A stretch of 64,000 nt of DNA from Bradyrhizobium sp. 4. GTDB lineage: Bacteria > Pseudomonadota > Alphaproteobacteria > Rhizobiales > Xanthobacteraceae. Below the pieces are notes generated by a model that had not been told where the DNA came from, made no database searches, and worked only from the letters and a program-made list of their open reading frames with translations. How positions within the stretch are numbered: the first letter of the stretch is position 1; each line of letters begins with the position of its first letter. Below, in pieces: positions 26,536 to 37,088 of the stretch. The DNA lies in assembly GCF_023100905.1 (NCBI RefSeq), contig NZ_CP064686.1, forward strand, positions 62,001 to 126,000, written 5' to 3'. Made by a program: the position numbers and the translations under genes.

Positions 26536-27783
26536 TTACGGTTTGCCCAGAACGCCCAGCACCTCCCTCGCCGCCCGCTCCCCTGAATCCCTTGCCCCGT
26601 GCGCCGTCGAGAAAAAATTCGGCGATGTCGCTTCTCCTGCAAAAAACAGCCGTCCGTCCACCGGCGCCGCCAGCACGGCGCGGTCGCCGGCGTGGCCCGG
26701 CAGCGCGTGCGAGTAGGAGCCTCTCGCGAACGGGTCGTGCGCCCAGCGCGACTCGCAGAGCGGCTTCAGCTTTCGCCTGATGTCGTTGCCGAGCAAGCCT
26801 GCGATCTCCTCGATGCTTTGCGCGGCAATGGCGCCGTCGCCCGCGTCTTCCAGTTCGCGTGCAAAGCTGCCGCCGAAAAAGCCTTCGATGCAGGGCTGGC
26901 CGAACGGGCGGATATGATAGGTGCCCATGTCGGTGCGCATCGTGGCGCCGCGCAGGTTTGCTTCCTTCGGGAAGGCCTCGGCATCGTCGAGCGCCAGCGT
27001 CACCTTGTCGTCGACGCCGAGCGGCAGGCCGGCTGCGGCATCGACCTTGGCGGGGAGAGGTGGCGAGAACCGGATCGCCTCATTGGCGATAAGATTGGTC
27101 GGCACGGTGACGATCACCTTGTCCGCGGTCAGCGTGCCCTGCGATGTCTCGATGCGGATGCGCTTGTCCGAATGATCGATCAGCGTGACGTTGCAGTTCA
27201 GCGCAATCGGGCATGGCGCGCCATAGGCCGCGATCAGAGCGCCGTAGCCGCGGCGGACGCGCCAGTTGAGGTCACTGTCCTCATAGGCGTCCCAGTCCAG
27301 CGTCGACATGTCCTTCAGTTCGCAACCGTTGATGTAGGTCGAGATCGCGTCGATCATGGGATTCCAATGATTGCCGGGCTCCAGGCTCAAGCTCGCGGGG
27401 ACGTCCTTGCCCTTCTGGGCGGCCTTCCACAGCCGCTCATAGAAGGCGTCCATTGCGCGCATGAAATCATCGCGCTCGGCTTTCGGAAACGCATTGCCAT
27501 AGGCGCGCTCGCGCCAGGGCGGGAGGTCCTTGTTGACCTCGAAATCGAGCTGCTTTGCAACCGCGACAAAGGAGTTGTTGTCTGCCGAGTGCAGCCACCC
27601 GCAGCCGACGTCGAAGGTGACTTCGGGCGAGGCCTGCACCGTCCAGGCCCTGCCGCCGAGCCTGTTACGCGCCTCGAGCACGATCACGGAGAGGCCGGAG
27701 CCTGCCAGTGCATGCGCCGCGCCGAGGCCGGCGGCGCCCGCACCGATGATCGCGACGTCAACGGATGAGGGAAGGGAACTCAT
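26536..27783 (-). CDS. Flavin-dependent amine oxidase family protein
   Basis: 415 residues. The N-terminal FAD-binding Rossmann motif is VDVAIIGAGAAGLGAAHALAG, followed by VIVLEARNRLGGRAW, the arginine-containing signature of monoamine oxidases. The C-terminal FAD contact is GRLFFAGEATSPNFFSTAHG. No signal peptide, so cytosolic. It would oxidise an amine to an aldehyde with H2O2 release; the substrate is unknown. Confidence 0.9.
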   Translation of the reverse strand: MSSLPSSVDVAIIGAGAAGLGAAHALAGSGLSVIVLEARNRLGGRAWTVQASPEVTFDVGCGWLHSADNNSFVAVAKQLDFEVNKDLPPWRERAYGNAFPKAERDDFMRAMDAFYERLWKAAQKGKDVPASLSLEPGNHWNPMIDAISTYINGCELKDMSTLDWDAYEDSDLNWRVRRGYGALIAAYGAPCPIALNCNVTLIDHSDKRIRIETSQGTLTADKVIVTVPTNLIANEAIRFSPPLPAKVDAAAGLPLGVDDKVTLALDDAEAFPKEANLRGATMRTDMGTYHIRPFGQPCIEGFFGGSFARELEDAGDGAIAAQSIEEIAGLLGNDIRRKLKPLCESRWAHDPFARGSYSHALPGHAGDRAVLAAPVDGRLFFAGEATSPNFFSTAHGARDSGERAAREVLGVLGKP

Positions 27784-27835
27784 GCGCGGGCTCTAGCACG
27801 TTCGCGAAGAGTGCTGAAGCCGCCCCAAGCACAGC

Positions 27836-27939
27836 TGTCATCACCCGCGCAGGCGGGTGATCCAGTATTCCAGAGACATTTGTGGTCGAACCGATGAGCC
27901 GCGGCGTACTGGATGCCCCGGTCAAGCCGGGGCATGACA
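27836..27939. repeat. Palindromic intergenic repeat, type C (copy 1)
   Basis: About 104 bp with two hairpins: tgtcatcacccgcgcaggcg followed by ggtgatccagt at the left, and tactggatgccccggtcaag followed by ccggggcatgaca at the right. The inner arms (ccagta/tactgg) are also inverted. It lies between the amine oxidase start and the typA stop. Confidence 0.85.
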
Positions 27940-27956
27940 GAGTTGCGAGCGGTAGC

Positions 27957-29783
<1,827 letters not shown>

Positions 29784-29951
29784 GAGTGAGCTTCTTTGCG
29801 GTCGGACAATGGGTTAAGCGCGATCTCGCCGGTCAGACCGGGACCTCTTCTCGAAACAACGCTTGAAGACTGGAAACGGGGCGCTTTCCGCCCAAAAGGG
29901 AAAGCCCGGCATATCGACCGGGCACCCTACGCGTTGCGGCGCAATATAGGC

Positions 29952-29987
29952 AAAAACGGCCAAAAAACAATGTGTTCTTTGGCCGTT
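29952..29987 (-). terminator. Rho-independent terminator (minus strand)
   Basis: On the minus strand a 10-bp perfect stem AACGGCCAAA / TTTGGCCGTT encloses a 13-nt loop and is followed directly by TTT. It lies 50-90 bp after the stop of the small membrane protein gene (30040) and before typA, so it would end the Lgt-like - radical SAM - small protein operon. Confidence 0.75.
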
Positions 29988-30039
29988 GGTTGATTGAATT
30001 TTGTCCGGGGATTCCCGGGGGTTAGGCAAAAAGCCGGGC

Positions 30040-30309
30040 TCAGCCGCGCCGGCCCTTGATGGCGGCCCAGATCAGGGCGACCCCGCCCAGCCCCACGACC
30101 AGGCCCAGGAACACCAGGGGCGCGACGTCGGAATCGATCCGGCCTCTGTCGGATATGGATATTCCGCCGAACAGGAGTGCACAGGCGCCGGGCAGCAGCA
30201 GGATGATCCCGAAGATCGCCATGAGCGCGGTCAGGCAACCGCTGCGCTTGTTCGGCGGAGCAGGAGGCGGTCCCGGCGGGGCTGGCGGAGGCGTGTCGCT
30301 GATGCTCAT
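30040..30309 (-). CDS. Small two-helix membrane protein, coupled to the radical SAM gene
   Basis: 89 residues: a proline-rich cytoplasmic N-terminus (SDTPPPAPPGPPPAPPNKRS), then two transmembrane helices (about 24-50 and 63-83) and a short KGRRG tail. Its ATG overlaps the stop of the radical SAM gene by four bases (ATGA, 30306-30309), which is strong support that it is real. Unrecognised family. Position suggests an accessory role for the radical SAM / Lgt-like pair. Confidence 0.75.
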   Translation of the reverse strand: MSISDTPPPAPPGPPPAPPNKRSGCLTALMAIFGIILLLPGACALLFGGISISDRGRIDSDVAPLVFLGLVVGLGGVALIWAAIKGRRG

Positions 30310-31736
30310 GCCTGCAGGGCTCCTTCGGTTGACTGCGCCGCCAGTTCGGCGCGGATGCCGTCGATCTTTCCGTTCCGGTAGAACAGATTGTAGGTGTCGA
30401 ACGGGATGATCGCGCCGTTCTCGGTGACGAAATGGATGCAGCTGCGCTTGACGTTGCCGACGCAGAAATTGAAGCGGTCGAGAAACTGCACGATGGTGAC
30501 GCGGAATACGTTCTCGTAAGTGATGCCCTGCGGCACCTCGAAGCTCGGCAGGCAGCACAGCAATTCGCAGACGCGCTCGCTCGTGTTCAGCGGTCCCGAG
30601 GACAGCGAAAACAGGTCGATGAATTTCTCTCTCAGCGCCGGATGCTTCTCCGGGCTTATCGTATTGGGCAACAATGCGACGAGCTGCTCCTGCGGGATCA
30701 GCGAGGTCAGCGGCAGCACTTTCTCGCCGTTGCGCAGGCCGTAACCGATCGAGATGCTTTCGGGGTTGCAGGGCAGCGGGATCATGTCCTTGTCGCCGAA
30801 TACGCCGGTTTCGACCACGCGCTTGCGAATCTCCGACAGCATGATGCGGTCGGTGTTCTTGTCGAAATTCTCGTTGCGGCCGGCATCCTGCACTGGCTGC
30901 AGCGTGACGCCGCGCACGCATTTCCAGGTCAGCGCGTGGCGAACGATGTCGCCGATCTCGGCATCGTTGACGCCGCGCTTGATGGTCGCGACCAGCGTGG
31001 TCGACACGCCGTAATGCTCGAGATTTTCCAGCGCCTGCTGACGAATCTTGCGCAAATCCGCGCCGCGCAGATTGATCAGCGCGTCGCGTTCGAGCGAGTC
31101 GAACTGGAGATAGACCTCGAGCCCGCGCTTGTTCTCGGCGAGCCGCGCCACGAAATCCTTTTCGCGGGCGATGCGCAGGCCGTTGGTGTTGATCATGACA
31201 TGGCGGATCGGGCGGGCGCGCACGGCATCGAGGATCGCGAAGAAGTCCGGATGCAGCGTCGGCTCGCCGCCGGAGATCTGCACGAGGTCAGGCTCGCCCT
31301 CGCTCGCGACCAGCGCGTCGAGCATTCGCTCGACCTTGGCCAGCGGCGTGAAGCTGGTCCGCGCCGGCGAGGAATCGGCAAAGCACACCGGGCAGGTCAG
31401 ATTGCAATGCTCGGTGATCTCGATCAGCGCCAGGCAGGAATGCTGCTCGTGGTCAGGGCACAGGCCGCAATCATAGGGGCAGCCGAATTCGGTATGCCGT
31501 TGAAAGGCGAGCGGCCGGTCGCCGGGCTTGATGAAATCCTTGCACAGGCGCCAATAGGCTGCGTCCGTCGACACAAGCGTGGACTGGACGCCATGCTCCT
31601 TGCAGCGCTTCTCGTACCAGACCTCGTTGTCGAGGATCTGGATCTTAGCGGGCACCAGCTTCAGGCAGGTCTCGCAGAGAGATTGGGTCTGGCCCCAGAA
31701 GATATAGGGGCGCGACTTACGCAACGGCGCGTTCAT
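30306..31736 (-). CDS. Radical SAM protein of the MJ0619 / tetraether lipid synthase (Tes)-like type
   Basis: 476 residues. The SAM-cleaving [4Fe-4S] motif is CNLTCPVC (Cys111, 115, 118), followed by the GGEP SAM-binding motif in LVQISGGEPTLHPDF. Upstream lie additional cysteines: CETC (21, 24), C45, C65 and GCPYDCGLCPDHEQHSC (86, 90, 93, 101). This layout recalls the archaeal MJ0619/Tes family, which carries a rubredoxin-like metal site and extra Fe-S clusters. More Cys occur near the C-terminus (CELLCC, FNFCVGNVKRSC). The start overlaps the Lgt-like gene by 20 bp. Lipid modification is an inference; a pterin-methylase-like or other C-C bond reaction is possible. Confidence 0.82.
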   Translation of the reverse strand: MNAPLRKSRPYIFWGQTQSLCETCLKLVPAKIQILDNEVWYEKRCKEHGVQSTLVSTDAAYWRLCKDFIKPGDRPLAFQRHTEFGCPYDCGLCPDHEQHSCLALIEITEHCNLTCPVCFADSSPARTSFTPLAKVERMLDALVASEGEPDLVQISGGEPTLHPDFFAILDAVRARPIRHVMINTNGLRIAREKDFVARLAENKRGLEVYLQFDSLERDALINLRGADLRKIRQQALENLEHYGVSTTLVATIKRGVNDAEIGDIVRHALTWKCVRGVTLQPVQDAGRNENFDKNTDRIMLSEIRKRVVETGVFGDKDMIPLPCNPESISIGYGLRNGEKVLPLTSLIPQEQLVALLPNTISPEKHPALREKFIDLFSLSSGPLNTSERVCELLCCLPSFEVPQGITYENVFRVTIVQFLDRFNFCVGNVKRSCIHFVTENGAIIPFDTYNLFYRNGKIDGIRAELAAQSTEGALQA

Positions 31737-32433
31737 GCATGGGTCTCGCTTTGGGCGCCGTCGCCAGCATGACGACGGCGTAGAGCAGGATGGACAGCGA
31801 CAGCAGGTGAAACAGCGTGAAGGGGCCGATCAGCGTGCCGTAGGGCTTGAGAAATTCCCACAGGAAGCGCTGTGCACCATAGTAGACGAGGACGAGGTAG
31901 AAACCATTGGTGATCACAAACGCGCTCCGGTTCAAGACCGCCAGCACGTAGAGCAGCGCGAACACCCCCATAGCGACGCTTTCGTAGAGCTGCACGGGAT
32001 GCCTAAGGATGCCGTCGCCGAAATCGTGGCCCCAGGGCCATGCCGTCGGCGTGCCGTAGGTGAAATCGTCGAGGCCCGCGAAATAGCAGCCGAGCCGGCC
32101 GATCGCGATGCCGATCGCCAGCGGCAGCGCAAAACGGGCGCCCGTTCGGACGGTGATCCCTGCGGACCATTTGTAGAGCTCGATCGCCACGATGCCGCCG
32201 GCGAGCGCACCTTCCACGGAGCGCGCGATGCCGCTCTGGCCTGACAGCCACAGATTGGCGGAGCCGAACAGATAGGCGCCGAGGCCTGCACCGAACACCA
32301 AAGCGGCGAGGTAGGACCGTTCGAAGGATTGCGTCGGAAACTGCAAGCCCTGTCGCGACAGCCAGTAGAGCGCCACGGCCGCAGCCAGCCATGCTGCCAC
32401 GTCGAAGAGAGTGTGAAGGAAAGCCCCGCTCAT
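31717..32433 (-). CDS. Prolipoprotein diacylglyceryl transferase (Lgt)-like integral membrane protein
   Basis: 238 residues, six to seven transmembrane helices. Two Lgt hallmarks are present: GRLGCYFAG (112-120; Lgt has GRxGNF) and RHPVQLYES (144-152; Lgt has RHPxQLYE). It is about 40-50 residues shorter than normal Lgt and has Cys in place of the usual Asn in GRxGN. It is therefore more likely a paralogue handling a lipid or other acceptor than the housekeeping lipoprotein enzyme. It overlaps the radical SAM start by 20 bp and lies 79 bp after the Crp-like gene, same strand. Confidence 0.83.
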   Translation of the reverse strand: MSGAFLHTLFDVAAWLAAAVALYWLSRQGLQFPTQSFERSYLAALVFGAGLGAYLFGSANLWLSGQSGIARSVEGALAGGIVAIELYKWSAGITVRTGARFALPLAIGIAIGRLGCYFAGLDDFTYGTPTAWPWGHDFGDGILRHPVQLYESVAMGVFALLYVLAVLNRSAFVITNGFYLVLVYYGAQRFLWEFLKPYGTLIGPFTLFHLLSLSILLYAVVMLATAPKARPMHERAVA

Positions 32434-32512
32434 GCGGGGACATTAGCCCAGGTTCCCGCCCGGCGGGATAGTGCGGCCCCTTCTTATCCCCGAAGAGGAG
32501 CGAGGCGGGCGG

Positions 32513-33277
32513 CTAGCCGGCTTGCCGCTCCTCGGTCGGATAGACGCCGCGCAGCACTTCCTCGAAGTGCATCTTCACGGCCTCGTTGCACCGGCAGGCG
32601 CGCAGGCGCAGGCCCTCGCGGTTACGGACCAGAATCGATCCGCGCCGCGTGTCGAGCACACCTTCCGCCTTGAACGACTGGAGCACGCGGCTGGCATAGC
32701 TGCGGCCGACACCGAGCAGTGTCGCGAGCTGTTCATGGGTCAGCGGCACGCTGCTCTCGTCGCCGGTCCGCTCCATCGCCGCCAGCATCCATTTGGCAGT
32801 GCGCTGCTCGATCGAGTGAATGGCGTTGCAGGCGGTGGACTGGAAGATCTGCGCCAGCATGCAGTCGGCGTAGCGAGCGAAGACATGGCGCAACGAGGAC
32901 GATCGCTGCTTGGCGGCCTCCAGCTTGCTGACGTGAATTCGCGCAAACGGTCCGCCGAATTTCACGCAGATCCGGGTATAGGCCGGCAGATAGCCCTCGC
33001 TGACGATACCGCCCACTGCGCCTTCGCGGCCCACCAGGATGGTCTCGACGTCACGGCCGTCCTCATTGGGAACGAGGAAAGTCGCGAGCGATGGTCCGCA
33101 GGGGAAATGGACGACCTGGACGTCGTCGCCGGGATTGTAGAGCAGCTCGCTCGCCCCGGCCGTGTCGACGGTAATGTGCGGTGCGAGCAGCGCGTAGTCG
33201 GCGTGGCTCAAGCGCCGCAGCAGATTGTTGGTCGGCCGGCTATCGATCTCGGTGGCGTTGCTGGTCCGCGCGTCCAT
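32513..33277 (-). CDS. Crp/Fnr family transcriptional regulator
   Basis: 254 residues. A cyclic-nucleotide-binding-type beta-roll covers about 20-140 (YNPGDDVQVVHFPCGPSLATFLV, VGREGAVGG). The dimer helix region (LEAAKQRSSSLRHVFARYADCMLAQIFQST) and a Crp-type winged HTH follow (LTHEQLATLLGVGRSYASRVLQ). The N-terminal domain lacks the canonical PRSxAE-like cAMP pocket that I would expect in true CRP, and there is no N-terminal Cys cluster of FNR. The sensed ligand is unknown. It may control the downstream Lgt-like / radical SAM genes. Confidence 0.9.
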   Translation of the reverse strand: MDARTSNATEIDSRPTNNLLRRLSHADYALLAPHITVDTAGASELLYNPGDDVQVVHFPCGPSLATFLVPNEDGRDVETILVGREGAVGGIVSEGYLPAYTRICVKFGGPFARIHVSKLEAAKQRSSSLRHVFARYADCMLAQIFQSTACNAIHSIEQRTAKWMLAAMERTGDESSVPLTHEQLATLLGVGRSYASRVLQSFKAEGVLDTRRGSILVRNREGLRLRACRCNEAVKMHFEEVLRGVYPTEERQAG

Positions 33278-33431
33278 CTTAAACTCCCATCCGCCTCCAC
33301 ATTAGCGAGTTCCGACGAGGTCCTGTGTGCACAAGTAGACAGACCTGACAACTGTGATGTGGTGGTTTCGTTCCGGGAACCCTTCGCGCTGGGTACAGCG
33401 TCGTGACCCGGTATACCAGTCAGAGAACCTC

Positions 33432-33833
33432 ATGCTCCAAGTTACGATGATGGCACCCGCTGTTTCCGATGGTTCAAACTGTCCCGCCGATGTCCTCATC
33501 GTCGAGGACGATCCGATCATCGCGATCGACTTCGAGGATCGCCTGCTCGGATTTGGTGTGAAGAGCGTGCGCACGGTAGGTTCAGTCGCGCAGGCGCTGA
33601 CCGCAATCGCGGCGCATGCCCCCGAATTCGCCTTGCTCGACGTGGGATTAAGTCGCGAGAACAGTTTTGCGGTCGCCGAACGGCTCGCGGCCCTGAAGAT
33701 TCCCTTCGTCTTCGTCACCGGCTACGGCGCTGACGCGCGCATCCCGCCGGAATTCGCCGGCCAGCCGCGTCTGCAGAAGCCGTGTTCGAGCGACGCGCTG
33801 GAGGCAGCGCTCCAGGTCCGCGCGGCGGACTAG
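33432..33833 (+). CDS. Single-domain response regulator
   Basis: 133 residues from ATG 33432 (the frame extends to 33354, overlapping the likely crp-like promoter). Receiver fold only: VLIVEDDPIIAIDFEDRL (acidic pair), FALLDVGLS with the phosphoacceptor Asp, FVFVTGYGA (Thr) and LQKPCSS (Lys). No output domain, so it is a phosphate sink or a protein-protein switch. Its kinase is not adjacent; the hybrid kinase at 51831 is too far to assume a pair. Confidence 0.9.
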   Translation: MLQVTMMAPAVSDGSNCPADVLIVEDDPIIAIDFEDRLLGFGVKSVRTVGSVAQALTAIAAHAPEFALLDVGLSRENSFAVAERLAALKIPFVFVTGYGADARIPPEFAGQPRLQKPCSSDALEAALQVRAAD

Positions 33834-33843
33834 CGATACGGCG

Positions 33844-35385
33844 TCAGGCCGGCTTCGGATCGAGCGCGGTCGACCACAGCGCGACGTCGGCGCGGTCGCG
33901 CAAGGTCACCGTCATCTGGCCGGAAGCGCCGTCGATCTTGACGTGACCGAAGAACTGCATGCCGGCGGACGGCGGCAGGTTCTGGTTGTCTTTCCCCGGC
34001 GCCTTGATGAAGCGCACCTCGGGTCCAAAGGTGTTGTCGAGCGCGTTCGGTCCGAACGTGCCCGCGTGAAGCGGGCCCGACACGAACTCCCAGAACGGCT
34101 CGAAGTCCTGGAATTGGGCCTTGTTCGGATCGTAATAGTGCGCGGCGGCGTAATGCACGTCCGCCGTCAGCCATACGGTGTTGCTGACCGGCGCCATCTT
34201 GATGAAGCGCAGGATGTCGGCGATCTCGAACTCGCGGCCGCGCACCGGGCCGTCGCCCTGCGCAACGGCTTCCGATCCACCCTTTGCCGTATCTGACACG
34301 ACGAGGCTGAGCGGCATGTCGGAGGCGATCACCTTCCAGGTCGCGCGCGAATTCAACAGGCCGCGCTTGAGCCAGGCGATCTGGTCGGGGCCGAGGAAAT
34401 AGCTGGCCGGGTCGTAAGCGGTTTCGAGGTTGGGGCCGTTCGGGCCGCGATAGCTGCGCTCGTCGAGCACGAACACGTCGAGATGAGGACCATAGGAGAT
34501 CTGGCGATAGACGCGGCCGGGCTCGACGATGCTCTCGCGCATCGGATACATCTCGTGGAAGGCACGGCCCGCGCGGGCCGCAAGCAGTGCGATGTCGCGC
34601 TCCTTGTAGGTCGCCGGCAGCTCCTTCGAAAGCGACCAGTTGTTGGTCACCTCATGGTCGTCCCACTGCACGAAGATCGGCACTTCGGCATTGAAGGCGC
34701 GAAGATTGTCGTCAGTGAAATTGTATTTGTGCGCGGCGCGGTACTCGTCCAGCGTCTCGGCGACCTTGGCCTTCTCGGGAATCGTGACGTTCTTCCAGAT
34801 CTTGCCGTCGGCGAGCTTCACCTCGGACTGGATGGGACCGTCGGCATAGATGGTGTCGCCGGAGTGCAGGAAGAAATCCGGACGGTGCTTGCGCATCGCC
34901 GAGAAGGTGAACATGCCGCCGTCATCGGGGTTGATGCCCCAGCCTTGTCCTGCGACATCGCCGCCCCAGACGAAGCTGACGTCGCGGCGGTCGGCGGGCG
35001 CGGTGCGGAAGCGGCCGGTCACCGGTTCGCCCACCACCGCGGTGTGCGAAAGGTCGCGGAAGCGGACGCGATAAAAGATGTCCTGTCCGCCCGGCAGGTT
35101 TTCGATCAGCATCTTCGCGGTGAAGTCGCTTTCGGGCAGCGCTGCGATCGGCGGCAGCGCGCGAGCATCCCTGAACGACTCCGTCGTCGCCACTTCGACC
35201 AGCATCTGCGCGGGACGGTCGGCGCGCGCCCAGACCACGCCACCGTCGACGGTGACGTCGCCCGACTGCACGCCATGGGTCACGGCCGGCCGGTCGGCCG
35301 CGCGGGAGAGATGCGGCATTGCGACCGCGCCAAGCGCGCCGGCACTGGTCGTCAGGAAACGGCGACGAGAGAATTTGATGTTCAT
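33844..35385 (-). CDS. Alkaline phosphatase D (PhoD) family protein, Tat-exported
   Basis: 513 residues from ATG 35385 (the frame extends to 35460). MNIKFSRRRFLTTSAGALGA is a twin-arginine signal, typical of PhoD. An N-terminal beta domain (GVQSGDVTVDGGVVWARAD) precedes the metallophosphatase core: FVWGGDVAGQ, HSGDTIYADGP, VQWDDHEVTNNW and WLTADVHYAAAHYYDP. These hold the Asp, Cys/Asp and His metal ligands of the Ca/Fe enzyme. It would release phosphate from phosphoesters or phosphodiesters in the periplasm. No Pho box was found by eye. Confidence 0.93.
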   Translation of the reverse strand: MNIKFSRRRFLTTSAGALGAVAMPHLSRAADRPAVTHGVQSGDVTVDGGVVWARADRPAQMLVEVATTESFRDARALPPIAALPESDFTAKMLIENLPGGQDIFYRVRFRDLSHTAVVGEPVTGRFRTAPADRRDVSFVWGGDVAGQGWGINPDDGGMFTFSAMRKHRPDFFLHSGDTIYADGPIQSEVKLADGKIWKNVTIPEKAKVAETLDEYRAAHKYNFTDDNLRAFNAEVPIFVQWDDHEVTNNWSLSKELPATYKERDIALLAARAGRAFHEMYPMRESIVEPGRVYRQISYGPHLDVFVLDERSYRGPNGPNLETAYDPASYFLGPDQIAWLKRGLLNSRATWKVIASDMPLSLVVSDTAKGGSEAVAQGDGPVRGREFEIADILRFIKMAPVSNTVWLTADVHYAAAHYYDPNKAQFQDFEPFWEFVSGPLHAGTFGPNALDNTFGPEVRFIKAPGKDNQNLPPSAGMQFFGHVKIDGASGQMTVTLRDRADVALWSTALDPKPA

Positions 35386-35489
35386 GGGACGGACTCGATA
35401 TCGCGTGAGACGATCGCTCAGGCGACCGCCACGGTGAAGTCCGACGCTATATTGAGACAATGTGACGCCGCGATTACGCGCGGAAGCTT

Positions 35490-36935
35490 TTACGCGCTGC
35501 CGGCGGCCCTGAACTGTGCGCCGGCGCGCTGCAGGTTCTGCGGCAGGCTGAATAGCACCGCCTTGCGATCGGCGACGGCCGCGTGGAACTGGTCGAGCGC
35601 GATGTTGAAGGCGGTGAGCGCGGCTTCCTCGATCGCGCCGTGATCGAAGCAGCGCAGTGTATTGCGCAGGATGTCGTCGGCCTCGGTCTGCATCTGGTCG
35701 AGGTCTTCGGTCGTCTCGCTCTTGCGTGCCGCCGCGATCATGTCGAGCAGACGTTCACGCTGATGGTTGTTGTTGTCGCGCTCGTCCTTCTTCAAATAGC
35801 CCGCAAACCAGGCGCCGATCGAGCCCATGGCCGAGAGCGCCATCAGCGTCCACCAGATGTAATCGCTGTATCTGTCGAGGAAGGTCTTTTCCTCGCCGTC
35901 GACGAAGGCGGCCGCGCCGGGATGCACCGGGATCACCGCGTCCTTGTCGGTGTCGGGTGTTTCGATCTTCGCCGCCAGCGGGAATTCCGTCACCAGTTGC
36001 TGGCGCACGGCAAAAAGCTGGCGCGTGAACGCGGCGATGTTGGTTTCGGATACGCCTTTGCGCGCCACGATGTGGTGTGAAAAGCTGATCGTCTTGACCT
36101 CGTCGTCGGGGCGAACGGGTGAGCCGCCATAGGTGCCGGCCGGAATCTCCGAGGCTTCATAAACCGGATGGTTCTGCGCGATCGCATCCGCGGAATCGAT
36201 CGCGAGGAAGACCGGCGTCCCGCCCTCCTTGGCAGTGGCGGCGATCGCGTCCGACGTGATCTTGCTGTTGACAGGGCCGGCTGCGAGATAGGCATCGGCC
36301 TTCTGGGCCTTGATCGCCTCGGCGGCTTCATTGGCGGGGAACTGTATCACCTCGACCTTGGCAGGATCGACGCCGTATTGCTGGAGGATCACCTTGAGCA
36401 GATTGACGTTGGCCTGGGTGCGGCCGATCACTCCGACCCGATGGCCGGCGAGCTGCGCGATCTTGGTGATTTTCGCGCCCTTCTTCTTGCCCTTGCCGGG
36501 CACGGACCACAGCGCCACGACGTTCTTGCGCAGGGTCGCGACCGCCTGCGCGTTCTTCGGCACGTCGACGTCGCCGCGCACGATGGCGAGATCAACCTTG
36601 CCCTCCGCGAGCGCCTCGGCGCTGGCTGTGGCGCCGTCGGTCTGGATCGGCCGTAGCCGCACAAGACTTTTGTTCTGAGTGAAAGCCTGCGTCAGCGCCT
36701 GCACGACCTTGAGGTCATCGCTGTTGGCGGGACCGACCGCGATCTTCAGCGTCACCGGCCGCATCGCGAAATAATAGCCGCCGGCAAGCGTGCCCACGAT
36801 CGCAAGCACGAGTGCCAGAGACACGAGCGCCGTCTTCCGCGCCGCTGATCGCGGCGAAGGCGGGGTGGGCGCTTCGGCCAGGTCCAATCCCCCGGTCATC
36901 GATCTCCCGAACAGTCGCTTGAGGCTCAGTTTCAT
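35490..36935 (-). CDS. TAXI-family solute-binding-like protein with two membrane anchors
   Basis: 481 residues. Residues 60-350 resemble TAXI (TRAP-associated) solute-binding proteins: VTLKIAVGPANSDDLKVVQAL, DGATASAEALAEGKVDLAIVRGD, LAGHRVGVIGRTQANVNLL. Normal TAXI proteins have a cleaved signal; here a 35-residue cytoplasmic N-terminus precedes a helix at about 36-58. A second helix lies at about 359-381, and a 100-residue helical cytoplasmic tail follows (382-481). No TRAP permease gene is near. It looks like a bitopic sensor or scaffold. Confidence 0.88.
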   Translation of the reverse strand: MKLSLKRLFGRSMTGGLDLAEAPTPPSPRSAARKTALVSLALVLAIVGTLAGGYYFAMRPVTLKIAVGPANSDDLKVVQALTQAFTQNKSLVRLRPIQTDGATASAEALAEGKVDLAIVRGDVDVPKNAQAVATLRKNVVALWSVPGKGKKKGAKITKIAQLAGHRVGVIGRTQANVNLLKVILQQYGVDPAKVEVIQFPANEAAEAIKAQKADAYLAAGPVNSKITSDAIAATAKEGGTPVFLAIDSADAIAQNHPVYEASEIPAGTYGGSPVRPDDEVKTISFSHHIVARKGVSETNIAAFTRQLFAVRQQLVTEFPLAAKIETPDTDKDAVIPVHPGAAAFVDGEEKTFLDRYSDYIWWTLMALSAMGSIGAWFAGYLKKDERDNNNHQRERLLDMIAAARKSETTEDLDQMQTEADDILRNTLRCFDHGAIEEAALTAFNIALDQFHAAVADRKAVLFSLPQNLQRAGAQFRAAGSA

Positions 36936-37088
36936 CTCGGCCGGCGATTTACACCCTCAAGTGTAGCAAATTTCTTGTCCGGCGGGGTTACATCTCCGTC
37001 ATGGTTAGCGGATGGACGAAATCCCGTATGAACCCGGGGCGTCAGCACGGTGTTAGGGTAAAGTTCCCCTAAAAGGACGGAGGCGACG

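Noticed and set aside
30310..30921. Upstream extension of the small membrane protein
   Set aside because: Out-of-frame shadow of the radical SAM gene; the real start is the ATGA overlap.
33410..33417. GGTATACC palindrome before the response regulator, similar to 57832
   Set aside because: Only 8 bp; expected by chance at this length.
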